Shown: piece by piece, positions 23,971 through 32,376 of the stretch
How the letters are laid out: each line of letters opens with the position of its first letter
How positions within the stretch are numbered: position 1 is the stretch's first letter
NCBI GenBank assembly: GCA_029257185.1
Contig: JARICT010000071.1
Coordinates: 1 to 36,033 of the forward strand
Reading direction: 5' to 3'
Source of the DNA: Quadrisphaera sp.
GTDB taxonomy: Bacteria > Actinomycetota > Actinomycetes > Actinomycetales > Quadrisphaeraceae
DNA: 36,033 bases
Made by a program: the position numbers and the translations under genes
The notes under the pieces: model-generated
Told to the model about the DNA's origin: nothing
The model's input: the letters and a program-made list of their open reading frames with translations, nothing else
Database searches by the model: none

Positions 23971-24915
23971 GTGAGCCGTGCCCGCGACCTCCCGCGCTGG
24001 CGCGCCGTGCTGCGAGCGACACCGCGGGCCGTGCGGGTGCACCTGCGGGACCGGGACCTCCCGCTGACCGCGGGCGGCCTCACCTTCTACGCCGTGCTCG
24101 CGGCCGTTCCCGCCGTGCTCGTCGCCGGCTGGGTCGTCTCTCTCGCCATCGGCCCGGCCCAGCTGCGCTCCCTCGGCGGGGCCATGGACGCCGCTCTGCC
24201 CGACGCCCTGGGCGCGGGCGCCGTGGCGCGCTCCCTCATCGACAGCGCCTCGCGCGTCGGGTGGCTGGGCGTGGTCGTCGCGATCTTCCCGGCCTCCCTG
24301 TACGGCGAGGGCCTGCGGCGCGCCTACGCCACGATGGGACCGGGCAGCCACCACGAACGGTTCCTGGGGTGGCGCGGGCGCCTGGGGACCCTGCCCGTGC
24401 TGGCGGTCGCTCCTGCCCTCATGGTGGCGGTCCTCGCGATCACCCCGCTGCTGGCCGAGCTCTTCGAGCGCGGCGTGGGCTCGGCCGCGCTCGGCGTGTA
24501 CATCGCGCTGAACGTCGACTGGATCGTCGTCTCGATCCCGCTGGTGTGGACCTTCCGCGTGGTCGCCCCGGACCACATCCCCTGGAAGGCCGCCCTGTGG
24601 GGCGGGTTCTCCACCGGGGCGTTCGTCTCCGGCTTCCTGCAGGGCTTCGTCCTCTTCCTCGCGCTGCCGCTGGACCTCGGGCTGCCGTTCGGGGGCAACG
24701 CCGCCGTCGGTGGGGCCATCGCCGTGGTGCTCTGGATGTGGCTGCTCCACGCCGTGGTGCTGGTGGGCTACGTCGCGACGCGCACCGCGCTCGCCCTGCG
24801 CCACCCGTCCTCGGGGCACGGCGGCTCCGTGAGGACGAGCGAGGTGGAGCCCGGAGGACCCGGGCAGGGGATCACGGCCAGCGGCGCGCAGCACCCGGTC
24901 GCCGCGCAGGGGTGA
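23971..24915 (+). CDS. YihY/BrkB family membrane protein
   Basis: A 314-residue integral membrane protein with about six hydrophobic helices. Family features include the N-terminal LPLTAGGLTFYAVLAAVPAVLVAGW, a central LYGEGLRRAYATM, and WKAALWGGFSTGAFVSGFLQGFVLF. A charged cytoplasmic C-terminus follows (about 275-314). Older names as ribonuclease BN or serum-resistance protein are not supported by biochemistry; the role is unknown. The GTG at 23971 lies within GGGGGTG; CATGAT six bases upstream is a weak leaderless-type -10. It ends one base before the stop of the convergent GDSL-like gene. Confidence 0.87.
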   Translation: MSRARDLPRWRAVLRATPRAVRVHLRDRDLPLTAGGLTFYAVLAAVPAVLVAGWVVSLAIGPAQLRSLGGAMDAALPDALGAGAVARSLIDSASRVGWLGVVVAIFPASLYGEGLRRAYATMGPGSHHERFLGWRGRLGTLPVLAVAPALMVAVLAITPLLAELFERGVGSAALGVYIALNVDWIVVSIPLVWTFRVVAPDHIPWKAALWGGFSTGAFVSGFLQGFVLFLALPLDLGLPFGGNAAVGGAIAVVLWMWLLHAVVLVGYVATRTALALRHPSSGHGGSVRTSEVEPGGPGQGITASGAQHPVAAQG

Positions 24916-24916
24916 G

Positions 24917-25573
24917 TCACTGGGGCGGGGTGAGCCCCAGCCAGCGGTGCCACCCACCGTGCAGCACCAGCCAGGCGAGCAGCCCGTAGCCGATCTGCCC
25001 GGGCAGCGTGGGCAGCCCGGCGCCGGCCTCGACGTCCGCCGAGGGGGTGCGGGCGTCCGGGGCTGCGAGGTCCGCGAACCACTGCTCGTGGTCGACGAGG
25101 GGCGTGAAGCAGTCCACGTAGGGCACGCCGCGACGCTGGGCGACGTCCTGCCAGCCCTGGTTCAGGTCCGCCACCGGTCGGTGCAGGCGCGAGTCCGCGG
25201 GCGGCGGCGGGCCGACCACGAGGACGCCGAGGTCGGACTGGGTCGCGCTGTCGACGATGTCGGCGACGTTGAGGCGGCTGCGCGCCAGGGTGGTGCCCGC
25301 CATCGCGTCGGCGTGGCCGAGGCCGACCACCAGCCGGTTGACGCCGCGCTCCGCGCCTCGCTCCCACCGGCGGCCCGTCTCGACGGGCCAGCGCTCGCGC
25401 AACGACGCGGAGTCCTCCCCCGGCACGCCGAGGCTCATGACCGTGGCGGCGAGCGCGTCGTCCTCGTCGCGGGTGCGCACCGCGACGCGCCCCACCCACC
25501 CGAGGGCGCGCGGGTCACCGATCCCGGCGACCAGCTCGTCCCCCACGACACAGATGCGGGCAGGGGCCTTCAC
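24917..25573 (-). CDS. GDSL/SGNH-hydrolase-like protein lacking catalytic residues
   Basis: A 218-residue protein with the SGNH fold pattern: block I CVVGDELVAGIGDPRALGW near the N-terminus, block III-like VVGLGHADAM, and a C-terminal block V-like GQIGYGLLAWLVLHGGW. The catalytic Ser of GDS is Glu (E13) here. The usual GxND reads GHAD, and the DxxH histidine position reads Leu in LPTLPGQIGYG. It is thus probably not an active esterase. The GTG at 25573 overlaps the kgd stop (GTGA), so it is translated with kgd; related GDEL-type proteins occur in other actinobacteria. Role unknown. Confidence 0.8.
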   Translation of the reverse strand: MKAPARICVVGDELVAGIGDPRALGWVGRVAVRTRDEDDALAATVMSLGVPGEDSASLRERWPVETGRRWERGAERGVNRLVVGLGHADAMAGTTLARSRLNVADIVDSATQSDLGVLVVGPPPPADSRLHRPVADLNQGWQDVAQRRGVPYVDCFTPLVDHEQWFADLAAPDARTPSADVEAGAGLPTLPGQIGYGLLAWLVLHGGWHRWLGLTPPQ

Positions 25574-28500
25574 TCCCTGCCCCGAGCGGGCGCGGACCCG
25601 TCGCGGGAGAGCGCCTGCTCCACGATGGAGGTCTGCTCGGCGGCGTGCGTCTTGGACGAACCGGCGGCCGGTGAGGCCGAGGCGGGCCTGGTCACGCGGC
25701 GCACGGTCCGCCCGGGCAGGAGGTCGGCGAGCTCGTAGCCGAGGAAGGGCCAGGCGCCCTGGTTGGCCGGTTCCTCCTGGACCCAGGTGAGGGGGACCGC
25801 GCCGGCCCCGCCGTCCTGCGCCGTGCCGTACCGGGCGAGCAGCGACGTGAGCTGCTCCTCCGCGAGCGGGTAGATCTGCTCCAGACGCACGATGGCGGTG
25901 CGGCTGTCGCCGGCAGCGTCCCTCGCGGCCATCAGCTCCCAGGCGATCTTCCCCGAGCACAGCAGCACCCGGTCCACGCGGGAGGCGGCCTCGGCGGAGG
26001 CCGACGCGTCGCCCGACGTCCCCGCGGCGAAGGCGGGGTCGTCGAGGACGGGCTCGAAGCGTCCGATGGTGAGCTCGTCGCGCGCGGACGCAGCGGCCTT
26101 GGTGCGCAGCATGGACTTCGGGCTGGCCACGATCAGCGGCCGCCTCGGCCGGGCGTAGGCCTGGCGCCGCAGCAGGTGGAAGTAGCTGGCCGCGGTCGAC
26201 GGCATCGCGACCGTCATGTTGTCCTCCGCGCAGAGCTGAAGGAAGCGCTCGATGCGCGCCGAGGAGTGGTCTGGTCCCTGCCCCTCGTAGCCGTGCGGGA
26301 GCAGCAGCACCAGCGAGCTGTGCTGGTCCCACTTCTGCTCGGAGGAGGAGATGAACTCGTCGATGATCGTCTGGGCCCCGCCGGCGAAGTCGCCGAACTG
26401 CGCCTCCCAGACCACCAGGGCGTCAGGTCGCTCGACGGAGTAGCCGTACTCGAAGCCCATCGAGGCGTACTCGCTGAGCAGCGAGTCGTAGATGGACAGA
26501 CGCTCCTGGCCCGGGGTGAGGTAGAGCAGCGGCGTCCACTCCTCGCCCGTGGTCCGGTCGGTGAGCACCGCGTGACGCGACACGAAGGTGCCCCGACGGG
26601 TGTCCTGGCCGGTCATCCGCACCGGCGTCCCCTCGACGAGCAGCGACCCGAGGGCCAGGAGCTCTGCGAAGCCCCAGTCGACGTCGCTCTCGCCGCGGCT
26701 CATGGCCGCCCGGCGCTCGAGCAGCGGCTTGAGCTTGGGGTGGACCGCGAACCCCTGCGGCGGGGCGAGGTGGGCCTCGCCGACCCTCTCGAGCACGTCC
26801 GCGCTGACGCCGGTCTCGGGGACGTCGGCCACGGAGTCGTCCTGCTGGGCCTGCGGACGGTCCAGCCCCGCGGTGGTGCCGTCGCCGGCGTCGCCCTGCA
26901 CCGCCTCCCTCGTCTCGGCGAAGACCCGCTCGAGCTGGGAGCGGTAGTCGTCGACGGCCTGCTCGACCTCGGTGTCGGTGATGTCCCCGCGGCCGAGGAG
27001 GCCCTCGGTGTACAGGCGCCTGACGCTGCGCTTGGCCTCGATGAGGTTGTACATCAGCGGCTGGGTCATCGACGGGTCGTCGCCCTCGTTGTGCCCGCGG
27101 CGGCGGTAGCAGACCATGTCGATGACGACGTCCTTCGCGAACTCCTCGCGGAAGGCCAGGGCGAGGCGCGCGACGCGGACGCAGGCCTCGGGGTCGTCGC
27201 CGTTGACGTGGAAGATCGGCGCCTGCACCATCCGCGCCACGTCGGTGGAGTAGAAGGAGCTCCGCGAGGCGGCCGGCGCGGTGGTGAACCCGACCTGGTT
27301 GTTGATCACGACGTGGACGGTGCCGCCGGTGCGGTACCCCCGCAGCTGGGAGAGGTTGAGCGTCTCCGCGACCACGCCCTGGCCCGCGAAGGCCGCGTCG
27401 CCGTGCACGAGCACGGGCAGCACGGAGAACGCCGAGCCGCCGAGGTTGATCCTGTCCTGCTTGGCGCGCACCACGCCCTCGAGCACGGGGTCGACCGCCT
27501 CGAGGTGGGAGGGGTTCGCCGCGAGGTAGACCTTGGTGGTCGCGCCGTCCTCGGCGGTGAAGGTGCCCTCGGTGCCCAGGTGGTACTTCACGTCGCCGGA
27601 TCCCTGGACGCTCCGGGGGTCCTGGCTGCCCTCGAACTCGCGGAAGATCTGCCCGTAGGACTTGCCCGCGATGTTCGCGAGGACGTTCAGCCGTCCGCGG
27701 TGGGCCATGCCGATGGCGACCTCCTCGGCGCCGGCGTGCGCGGCGTCGGTCAGCAGCGCGTCCAGGAGCGGGATGACCGACTCACCGCCCTCGAGGGAGA
27801 ACCGCTTCTGGCCCACGAACTTGGTCTGCAGGAAGGTCTCGAAGGCCTCGGCCGCGTTGAGCCGCCGCAGCACCCGCAGGTGCTCCTCGCGGGACAGCGG
27901 CTCGTAGGGGCGCTCGACCCGCTCCTGGATCCACTCCCGCTGGAGAGGGTCCTGGATGTGCATGTACTCGATACCGGTGGTGCGGCAGTAGGAGTCGCGC
28001 AGGACGCCGAGCACCTCGCGCAGGAGCATCCGCGGCCGCCCGCCGAAGCCGCCCGTGGGGTAGCTGCGGTCGAGGTCCCACAGGGTGAGGCCGTGCGTGA
28101 GGACGTCGAGGTCCGGGTGGCGGCGCTGGCGGTACTCGAGCGGGTCGGTGTCGGCCATGAGGTGCCCGCGCACCCGGTAGGAGTGGATGAGCTCCATGAC
28201 GCGGGCGGTCTTGCCCACCTCGTCGTCGTGGTCCACCGCGATGTCCGCGCTCCAGCGCACGGGCTCGTAGGGGATGCGCAGGGACTCGAAGATGCGGTCG
28301 TAGAAGTCGTCCTCGCCGAGCAGCTTGGCGTGGACCAGGCGCAGGAACTCACCGGACTGGGCGCCCTGGATGATCCGGTGGTCGTAGGTGGACGTCAGCG
28401 TCATCACCTTGGAGATCGCCAGCCGGGCCAGGGTCTCGGCGGAGGCGCCCTGGTACTCCGCGGGGTACTCCATCGCCCCGACGCCGACGATCGTCCCCTG

Positions 28501-29541
28501 GCCGGACACGAGCCGCGGGACGGAGTGGACCGTGCCGATGGTGCCGGGGTTCGTCAGGGAGATCGTGGTGCCCGCGAAGTCGGCGACGGCCAGCGAGCCG
28601 CCCCGTGCTCGCTTGACGAGGTCCTCGTAGGCGGCCCAGAACCCCGCGAAGTCCATCGTCTCGGCCTTCTTCACCGACGGCACCAGCAGCTGGCGCCCGC
28701 CGTCCTTCGCCGGGAGGTCGATGGCCAGGCCGAAGTTGACGTGGGCCGGCTTGACCAGGCTCGGCTTGCCGTCCACCTCCGCGTACGCCCAGTTCATCTC
28801 CGGCATCGCCGAGAGCGCCTCGACGACGGCGAACCCGATGAAGTGGGTGAAGGAGACCTTGCCGCCGCGCGAGCGCTTGAGGTGGTTGTTGATCACGATG
28901 CGGTTGTCGACGAGGAGCTTGGCCGGCACGGCGCGCACGCTGGTCGCGGTGGGCACGGACAGCGAGGCCTCCATGTTGGTGACCACGCGCGCTGCCGGGC
29001 CGCGCAGGCGGACGGTCGCGTCCTCGTCACCGTCCGCGCCAGGGGCTGACGGTGAGCTGGGCGCCGGGGCCACGCGGGCGTTGTGGGTCGACTCCGGCGA
29101 CGCGATCGGGGTCTCCACCTGTGCCTCGGGGGGCTCGTCGCTCACGGTCGCCCGGGGGTGCGGTCGCGCTCCCACCGTCGGGGGCCCCCCGTCGCTGCCG
29201 CGCGGGGCGCCGCTGGACGTGCTGCTCCCCTCGGGGGAGGGCTCGGCAGGCGGCGCCGCCGCTGCACCGTCGGCGTCCGGCGACCCCCCGGCCCGGGCGT
29301 CGCCGCCCGCTGCGGCCTCCCCGGACCCGTCGTGCACGGGCGCGGCGGCCCCCCCGGGATCGGTGCGGCGCGGCTCCGGGGAGTACGTGGCGAAGTAGTC
29401 CCACCACGCGGGGTCCACGGAGCTCTGGTCCACGAGGTACTTCTCGTAGAGGTCGGCGACGAGCCACTCGTTGGCACCGAAGGCCGCTGCCGGGTCGTCA
29501 CCCGGTCCGCTCGTCGAGCTGGTGGTGGGAGACTGCGTCAC
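25570..29541 (-). CDS. kgd: Multifunctional 2-oxoglutarate metabolism enzyme Kgd (SucA-E2 fusion)
   Basis: A 1323-residue actinobacterial fusion: a short N-terminal E1-type segment (ANEWLVADLYEKYLVDQSSVDPAWWDYF), a Pro/Ala/Gly-rich linker (about 50-165), a succinyltransferase (E2-like) catalytic domain (about 170-415, H388 in TYDHRIIQG), then a complete thiamine-dependent 2-oxoglutarate dehydrogenase E1 (about 420-1323). E1 landmarks are GMAHRGRLNVLANI, HVVINNQVGFTT, YRRRGHNEGDDPSMTQP and LLLPHGYEGQGPDHSSAR. There is no lipoyl domain, as in mycobacterial Kgd. It runs the 2-oxoglutarate to succinyl-CoA step of the TCA cycle with separate E2/E3, and can decarboxylate or carboligate 2-oxoglutarate. 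The GTG at 29541 starts MTQSPTTSS. Confidence 0.97.
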   Translation of the reverse strand: MTQSPTTSSTSGPGDDPAAAFGANEWLVADLYEKYLVDQSSVDPAWWDYFATYSPEPRRTDPGGAAAPVHDGSGEAAAGGDARAGGSPDADGAAAAPPAEPSPEGSSTSSGAPRGSDGGPPTVGARPHPRATVSDEPPEAQVETPIASPESTHNARVAPAPSSPSAPGADGDEDATVRLRGPAARVVTNMEASLSVPTATSVRAVPAKLLVDNRIVINNHLKRSRGGKVSFTHFIGFAVVEALSAMPEMNWAYAEVDGKPSLVKPAHVNFGLAIDLPAKDGGRQLLVPSVKKAETMDFAGFWAAYEDLVKRARGGSLAVADFAGTTISLTNPGTIGTVHSVPRLVSGQGTIVGVGAMEYPAEYQGASAETLARLAISKVMTLTSTYDHRIIQGAQSGEFLRLVHAKLLGEDDFYDRIFESLRIPYEPVRWSADIAVDHDDEVGKTARVMELIHSYRVRGHLMADTDPLEYRQRRHPDLDVLTHGLTLWDLDRSYPTGGFGGRPRMLLREVLGVLRDSYCRTTGIEYMHIQDPLQREWIQERVERPYEPLSREEHLRVLRRLNAAEAFETFLQTKFVGQKRFSLEGGESVIPLLDALLTDAAHAGAEEVAIGMAHRGRLNVLANIAGKSYGQIFREFEGSQDPRSVQGSGDVKYHLGTEGTFTAEDGATTKVYLAANPSHLEAVDPVLEGVVRAKQDRINLGGSAFSVLPVLVHGDAAFAGQGVVAETLNLSQLRGYRTGGTVHVVINNQVGFTTAPAASRSSFYSTDVARMVQAPIFHVNGDDPEACVRVARLALAFREEFAKDVVIDMVCYRRRGHNEGDDPSMTQPLMYNLIEAKRSVRRLYTEGLLGRGDITDTEVEQAVDDYRSQLERVFAETREAVQGDAGDGTTAGLDRPQAQQDDSVADVPETGVSADVLERVGEAHLAPPQGFAVHPKLKPLLERRAAMSRGESDVDWGFAELLALGSLLVEGTPVRMTGQDTRRGTFVSRHAVLTDRTTGEEWTPLLYLTPGQERLSIYDSLLSEYASMGFEYGYSVERPDALVVWEAQFGDFAGGAQTIIDEFISSSEQKWDQHSSLVLLLPHGYEGQGPDHSSARIERFLQLCAEDNMTVAMPSTAASYFHLLRRQAYARPRRPLIVASPKSMLRTKAAASARDELTIGRFEPVLDDPAFAAGTSGDASASAEAASRVDRVLLCSGKIAWELMAARDAAGDSRTAIVRLEQIYPLAEEQLTSLLARYGTAQDGGAGAVPLTWVQEEPANQGAWPFLGYELADLLPGRTVRRVTRPASASPAAGSSKTHAAEQTSIVEQALSRDGSAPARGRE

Positions 29542-29625
29542 GGCGGCGATCGCCTGCTTTCACGGTCAGTGTGAGGTGGCGGCAGGCCGGAGCGCCCGGC
29601 ACCGGCCCGCGGAGGACTGGGGCCA

Positions 29626-29631
29626 CACCTT
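29626..29631 (-). promoter_or_regulatory. Putative kgd -10 box
   Basis: Minus-strand TAAGGT, 84 bases before the kgd start, giving an untranslated leader of roughly 75 bases. No strong -35 was seen. Confidence 0.4.
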
Positions 29632-29683
29632 ACCCATCCCTCGTGCGTGGACCACCGCGACCGTGCCGCCCGCGGTCACACAG

Positions 29684-29710
29684 GGCAACCTTTGATAACG
29701 ACACGGTGAC
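29684..29710 (+). promoter_or_regulatory. Direct half-site repeats in the kgd/M15 intergenic region
   Basis: The 307-base gap 29542-29848 has no gene. It contains hexamers GATAAC (29694-29699) and GGTGAC (29705-29710) with 11-base period, preceded by GGTCAC and GCAACC with a similar period. The first pair loosely resembles MtrA-type direct repeats (GTAAC/GTGAC), and MtrA controls cell-wall hydrolases in actinobacteria. It is a pattern match only. Confidence 0.25.
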
Positions 29711-29741
29711 GAAAGTGCCGCGAAAACCGGGTCCACGCGCC

Positions 29742-29747
29742 TAGTCT
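29742..29747 (+). promoter_or_regulatory. Putative -10 box for the M15 peptidase gene
   Basis: TAGTCT fits TANNNT; transcription near 29754 would give a leader of about 95 bases that includes the hairpin at 29763-29802. No typical -35 lies at 17 bases upstream, so an activator may be needed. Confidence 0.4.
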
Positions 29748-29762
29748 CGACAGCGCCCCGCA

Positions 29763-29802
29763 GTCAGGCCGTCGTCCCAGCAGCATGCGGCGACGGCCTG
29801 AC
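29763..29802 (+). promoter_or_regulatory. 5' leader hairpin of the M15 peptidase gene
   Basis: Perfect 12-base stem (29763-29774 with 29791-29802) with a 16-base loop, between the putative promoter and the start at 29849. It could be an mRNA-stabilising stem, an attenuator, or a protein site. I could not match it to a known riboswitch. Confidence 0.4.
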
Positions 29803-29848
29803 GCACCGCTGGCACGACCGCTCATCCCCGCGTCGGAGGTCTTCCCCC

Positions 29849-31687
29849 ATGCCCTCGCACCTCGCCACGCCCGCCACGGCGCTCCCCCCGAGCGACCCTG
29901 ATGGACGAGCGGGTCGAGGTGCGCCTCCCGCGCTGCCGAGGCGGCGTGAGCTCCGCCTGGCGCAGGACGGCGAGCGGGCGGGAGGCTCGCCGCCGACCGT
30001 CGTGCGGCTGCCCGACGCGGCCGAGCTGCTGGCTGCCGACGACGAGCTCGACGAGGCGGACGCGGCGCCGCAGCGCACCGGGCGTCGCCGCGCAGGGCTC
30101 TCGGCCAGCCCGTCCTCGGCCAGCCCGGCACCGACGAGACCGGCACCGAGGACCCCGGTACCGACCACCCCCTCCACGGACGCTCCGTCGTCGGCCGCGC
30201 GCCGCGCCGGCCGAGCCGCCCCCCCGGCCCCCGAGCCGCAGAGCGCTGGCGCGCCGCGCTCCGCGGCGTCGCGGCACGCCGCCCCCGTCGCCGACCCCGC
30301 GGGCCCACGGACGCGCCGCGAGGCCAGGGCGCTCGCCGGTCCGGCGACGCTGGGCGCGCCCTGGGGGCTCGAACCCGGGCTGGAGCTCCCTGGCGGTCGT
30401 TCCTCGACGGCGGTGGCCGAGCGCGCACCGGCGATGTCGATGCCCGTCCACTTCACCGCCGAGCTCGAGCTCAACGGGCTGCTGGAGCGTCTCGAGGCAC
30501 CCGTCGACCCGGACTCCGACGAGCAGGTGCAGGTCGCCGAGGCAGCGGTGGAGGTCGAGGCGCCGTCGCCCGCAGCGAGCCCGGCCACCGTGGTCGAGCT
30601 GCCGGAGACGCCCGTCGTGGGGTTCGGCGAGACGCCCGTGGCGCTCGCCGGGAGCGCCCACGAGCAGGAGCCGTCGTCCGTGATGACCCGCAGGGCGCGG
30701 CGTGAGATCGAGCTCCTCGAGCACGCGCTCGCCCTCCCGGCGGCCGGCGCGGGCGACGACCGGGAGCGCCTCCTGCGCGCGGTCACCGTCGCCCCCCTCG
30801 CCCTTCCGGCCGGGGGGGCCGAGAGGGCGCCGTCGCGTCACCCGGGGCGGTCGGTCTTCGGGCTCCCCCAGGTGGGCATGGTCGGGGTCCTGGGGCTGGC
30901 CGCTCTCGTGGGACCGACGGTCGGCCAGGTGGCCCACGCCGGGACCTCGGCGACGGCCACGGTGCCGGCGTCGGGTGCCGCGCTGGCGGCCACGCCCATC
31001 GGCGCCGTGGCCGAGGTCCCCTCCACCGGTCCCGCGGGCTCACCGGCAGACGTCGCACCGTCTGCCGACGGGCAGGACGGCGTGCCGGACGCCGCCGAGC
31101 TGCTCGCGAAGCGGGAGGCGGCCGAACGGGCCAGCCGGGCCATCGGCGAGCGCGCTGCGGCCGACCAGGCAGCCGCGGAGGAGGCCGCCGAGCGGGAGAC
31201 GCTGGTGGCCACCCTGGTCCCTGGCTGCACCGGCGAGGTCTCGTCGGCGGCCGTGACCAACGGCAACGGTCTCCTGGACTCCGCCGACCTGTGCGACCTG
31301 TGGGACGGGCACCACCAGCTCCGACCCGACGCCGCCGTCGCCATGGCGAGGCTGGACCTCGCCTTCCGCGAGGCCTTCGGCGAGGACATCACCATCTCCG
31401 ACGCCTACCGGGACTACGGCTCCCAGGTGGCGGTGCGCGCCGAGAAGCCGGCGCTGGCGGCCCGGCCGGGCACCAGCCTGCACGGGTGGGGGATCGCCGT
31501 CGACCTCGGCGGGGGGATCGCCTCCGGCGGTGAGCGCTACCGCTGGCTCCTCGAGCACGCCGGCGAGTACGGGTGGGAGAACCCCGCCTGGGCGCGTCCC
31601 GGTGGCGGCGGGCCCCACGAGCCGTGGCACTGGGAGTTCGCCGCGGGGCGCGGGGGTCCGTCGACCACCACCGACGCCCGTCCCTGA
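29849..31687 (+). CDS. Membrane-anchored M15 D-alanyl-D-alanine carboxypeptidase-like protein
   Basis: A 612-residue protein in three parts. Residues 1-334 are Pro/Ala-rich and presumably cytoplasmic, with two basic patches (TRREARALA near 155 and TRRARREIELLEHAL near 280). A hydrophobic segment at about 335-365 should anchor it. The exported part has an Ala/Glu coiled region (about 410-455) and a C-terminal VanY/M15 domain. Zinc and active-site motifs are SDAYRDYGSQ, SLHGWGIAVDLGGG and EPWHWEF. It would trim peptidoglycan stem peptides. The ATG at 29849 is preceded by GGAGG nine bases upstream. The long N-terminal extension before the anchor is unusual for a VanY-type enzyme. Confidence 0.9.
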   Translation: MPSHLATPATALPPSDPDGRAGRGAPPALPRRRELRLAQDGERAGGSPPTVVRLPDAAELLAADDELDEADAAPQRTGRRRAGLSASPSSASPAPTRPAPRTPVPTTPSTDAPSSAARRAGRAAPPAPEPQSAGAPRSAASRHAAPVADPAGPRTRREARALAGPATLGAPWGLEPGLELPGGRSSTAVAERAPAMSMPVHFTAELELNGLLERLEAPVDPDSDEQVQVAEAAVEVEAPSPAASPATVVELPETPVVGFGETPVALAGSAHEQEPSSVMTRRARREIELLEHALALPAAGAGDDRERLLRAVTVAPLALPAGGAERAPSRHPGRSVFGLPQVGMVGVLGLAALVGPTVGQVAHAGTSATATVPASGAALAATPIGAVAEVPSTGPAGSPADVAPSADGQDGVPDAAELLAKREAAERASRAIGERAAADQAAAEEAAERETLVATLVPGCTGEVSSAAVTNGNGLLDSADLCDLWDGHHQLRPDAAVAMARLDLAFREAFGEDITISDAYRDYGSQVAVRAEKPALAARPGTSLHGWGIAVDLGGGIASGGERYRWLLEHAGEYGWENPAWARPGGGGPHEPWHWEFAAGRGGPSTTTDARP

Positions 31688-31700
31688 CGCGCGACGCTGG

Positions 31701-31706
31701 TAAGGT
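31701..31706 (+). promoter_or_regulatory. Putative -10 box of tRNA-Arg
   Basis: TAAGGT located 22 bases before the mature tRNA 5' end, leaving a short leader for RNase P. Confidence 0.45.
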
Positions 31707-31728
31707 TCCCGCGGGCCGGGACGGTGAG

Positions 31729-31803
31729 GCCCCCGTAGCTCAGGGGATAGAGCGGCGCCCTCCGGAGGCGTAGGCGCAGGTTCGAATCCTGCCGGGGGCA
31801 CCA
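31729..31803 (+). tRNA. tRNA-Arg (CCG)
   Basis: 75-base cloverleaf with encoded CCA. Acceptor stem GCCCCCG/CGGGGGC, anticodon loop CTCCGGA giving anticodon CCG (reads CGG arginine codons), T arm GGTTCGAATCC. It lies about 570 bases upstream of argS, the enzyme that charges it. Confidence 0.96.
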
Positions 31804-31827
31804 GGGCCGGGACCGCTGGACCGCGCC

Positions 31828-31833
31828 TACGCT
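31828..31833 (+). promoter_or_regulatory. -10 box for leaderless response regulator
   Basis: TACGCT six bases before the GTG at 31840; no ribosome site is present. Confidence 0.5.
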
Positions 31834-31839
31834 GGCGCG

Positions 31840-32301
31840 GTGGCACACGGGCCGGCGGCCGGCGGCGAGAAGGCCGAGGAGCCCTGGCCGGCGGGAGACC
31901 CGCAGGCGCCCGGGGGAACGGCCCGGGTGCTGGTGGTGGACGACACCCCGCAGATCAGGATGCTGCTGCGCGTGAACCTCGAGATCGAGGGGTATGCGGT
32001 CGAGGAGCGCGAGGACGGGCGGTCCTGCCTGTCGCGGCTGCGCAGCGCCGGCCTCCCCGCGATCGACGTGCTCGTGATCGACGCCCTCATGGGGCCGGTC
32101 GACGGGTGGGCCACCACGGCCGCCGTCCGCGAGGACCCGGCGTTGTCGTCGCTCCCGGTGATCATGGTGACCGCGTCGGTGCAGGCGCACCACCGGGCCC
32201 GGGCCGACGCGGTGGGCGTGGACGTGTTCGTCCACAAGCCGTTCGAGCCGACCGACGTGGTCGAGGCGGTCGCCCGCCTCGCTGCCCGAGGGCGCCCGTG
32301 A
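31840..32301 (+). CDS. Stand-alone response regulator receiver domain
   Basis: A 153-residue protein made of one CheY-like receiver after a 27-residue Pro/Gly-rich start. Acid pocket D34-D35 (VVDDT), phospho-acceptor D81 (VIDALMGPVDGW), switch T111 (MVTAS) and K133 (VHKPFEP) are all present, so phosphorylation is expected. There is no output domain, and no histidine kinase lies within the window, so signal and partner are unknown. It may pass phosphate on or act by protein contact. The start follows a leaderless-type -10 box. It sits between tRNA-Arg and argS. Confidence 0.9.
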   Translation: MAHGPAAGGEKAEEPWPAGDPQAPGGTARVLVVDDTPQIRMLLRVNLEIEGYAVEEREDGRSCLSRLRSAGLPAIDVLVIDALMGPVDGWATTAAVREDPALSSLPVIMVTASVQAHHRARADAVGVDVFVHKPFEPTDVVEAVARLAARGRP

Positions 32302-32364
32302 CCTTCCGCGAGACGTAGCGCGGCCACCCCGGCGACGACCTCCCGGGCGCCCCGTGAGCCCTAC

Positions 32365-32370
32365 TACCCT
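32365..32370 (+). promoter_or_regulatory. -10 box close to argS
   Basis: TACCCT six bases before the argS ATG. The spacer GGAGAG also looks like a ribosome site, but a transcript starting at the ATG would not contain it. Confidence 0.4.
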
Positions 32371-32376
32371 GGAGAG

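Noticed and set aside
26176-29049. Plus-strand open frame of 957 codons opposite kgd.
   Set aside because: Antisense shadow of the conserved kgd gene with no recognisable motif.
29542-29848. Riboswitch (for example c-di-AMP type, often found before wall hydrolases).
   Set aside because: A simple 12-bp hairpin is present but I could not find the conserved ydaO core segments.
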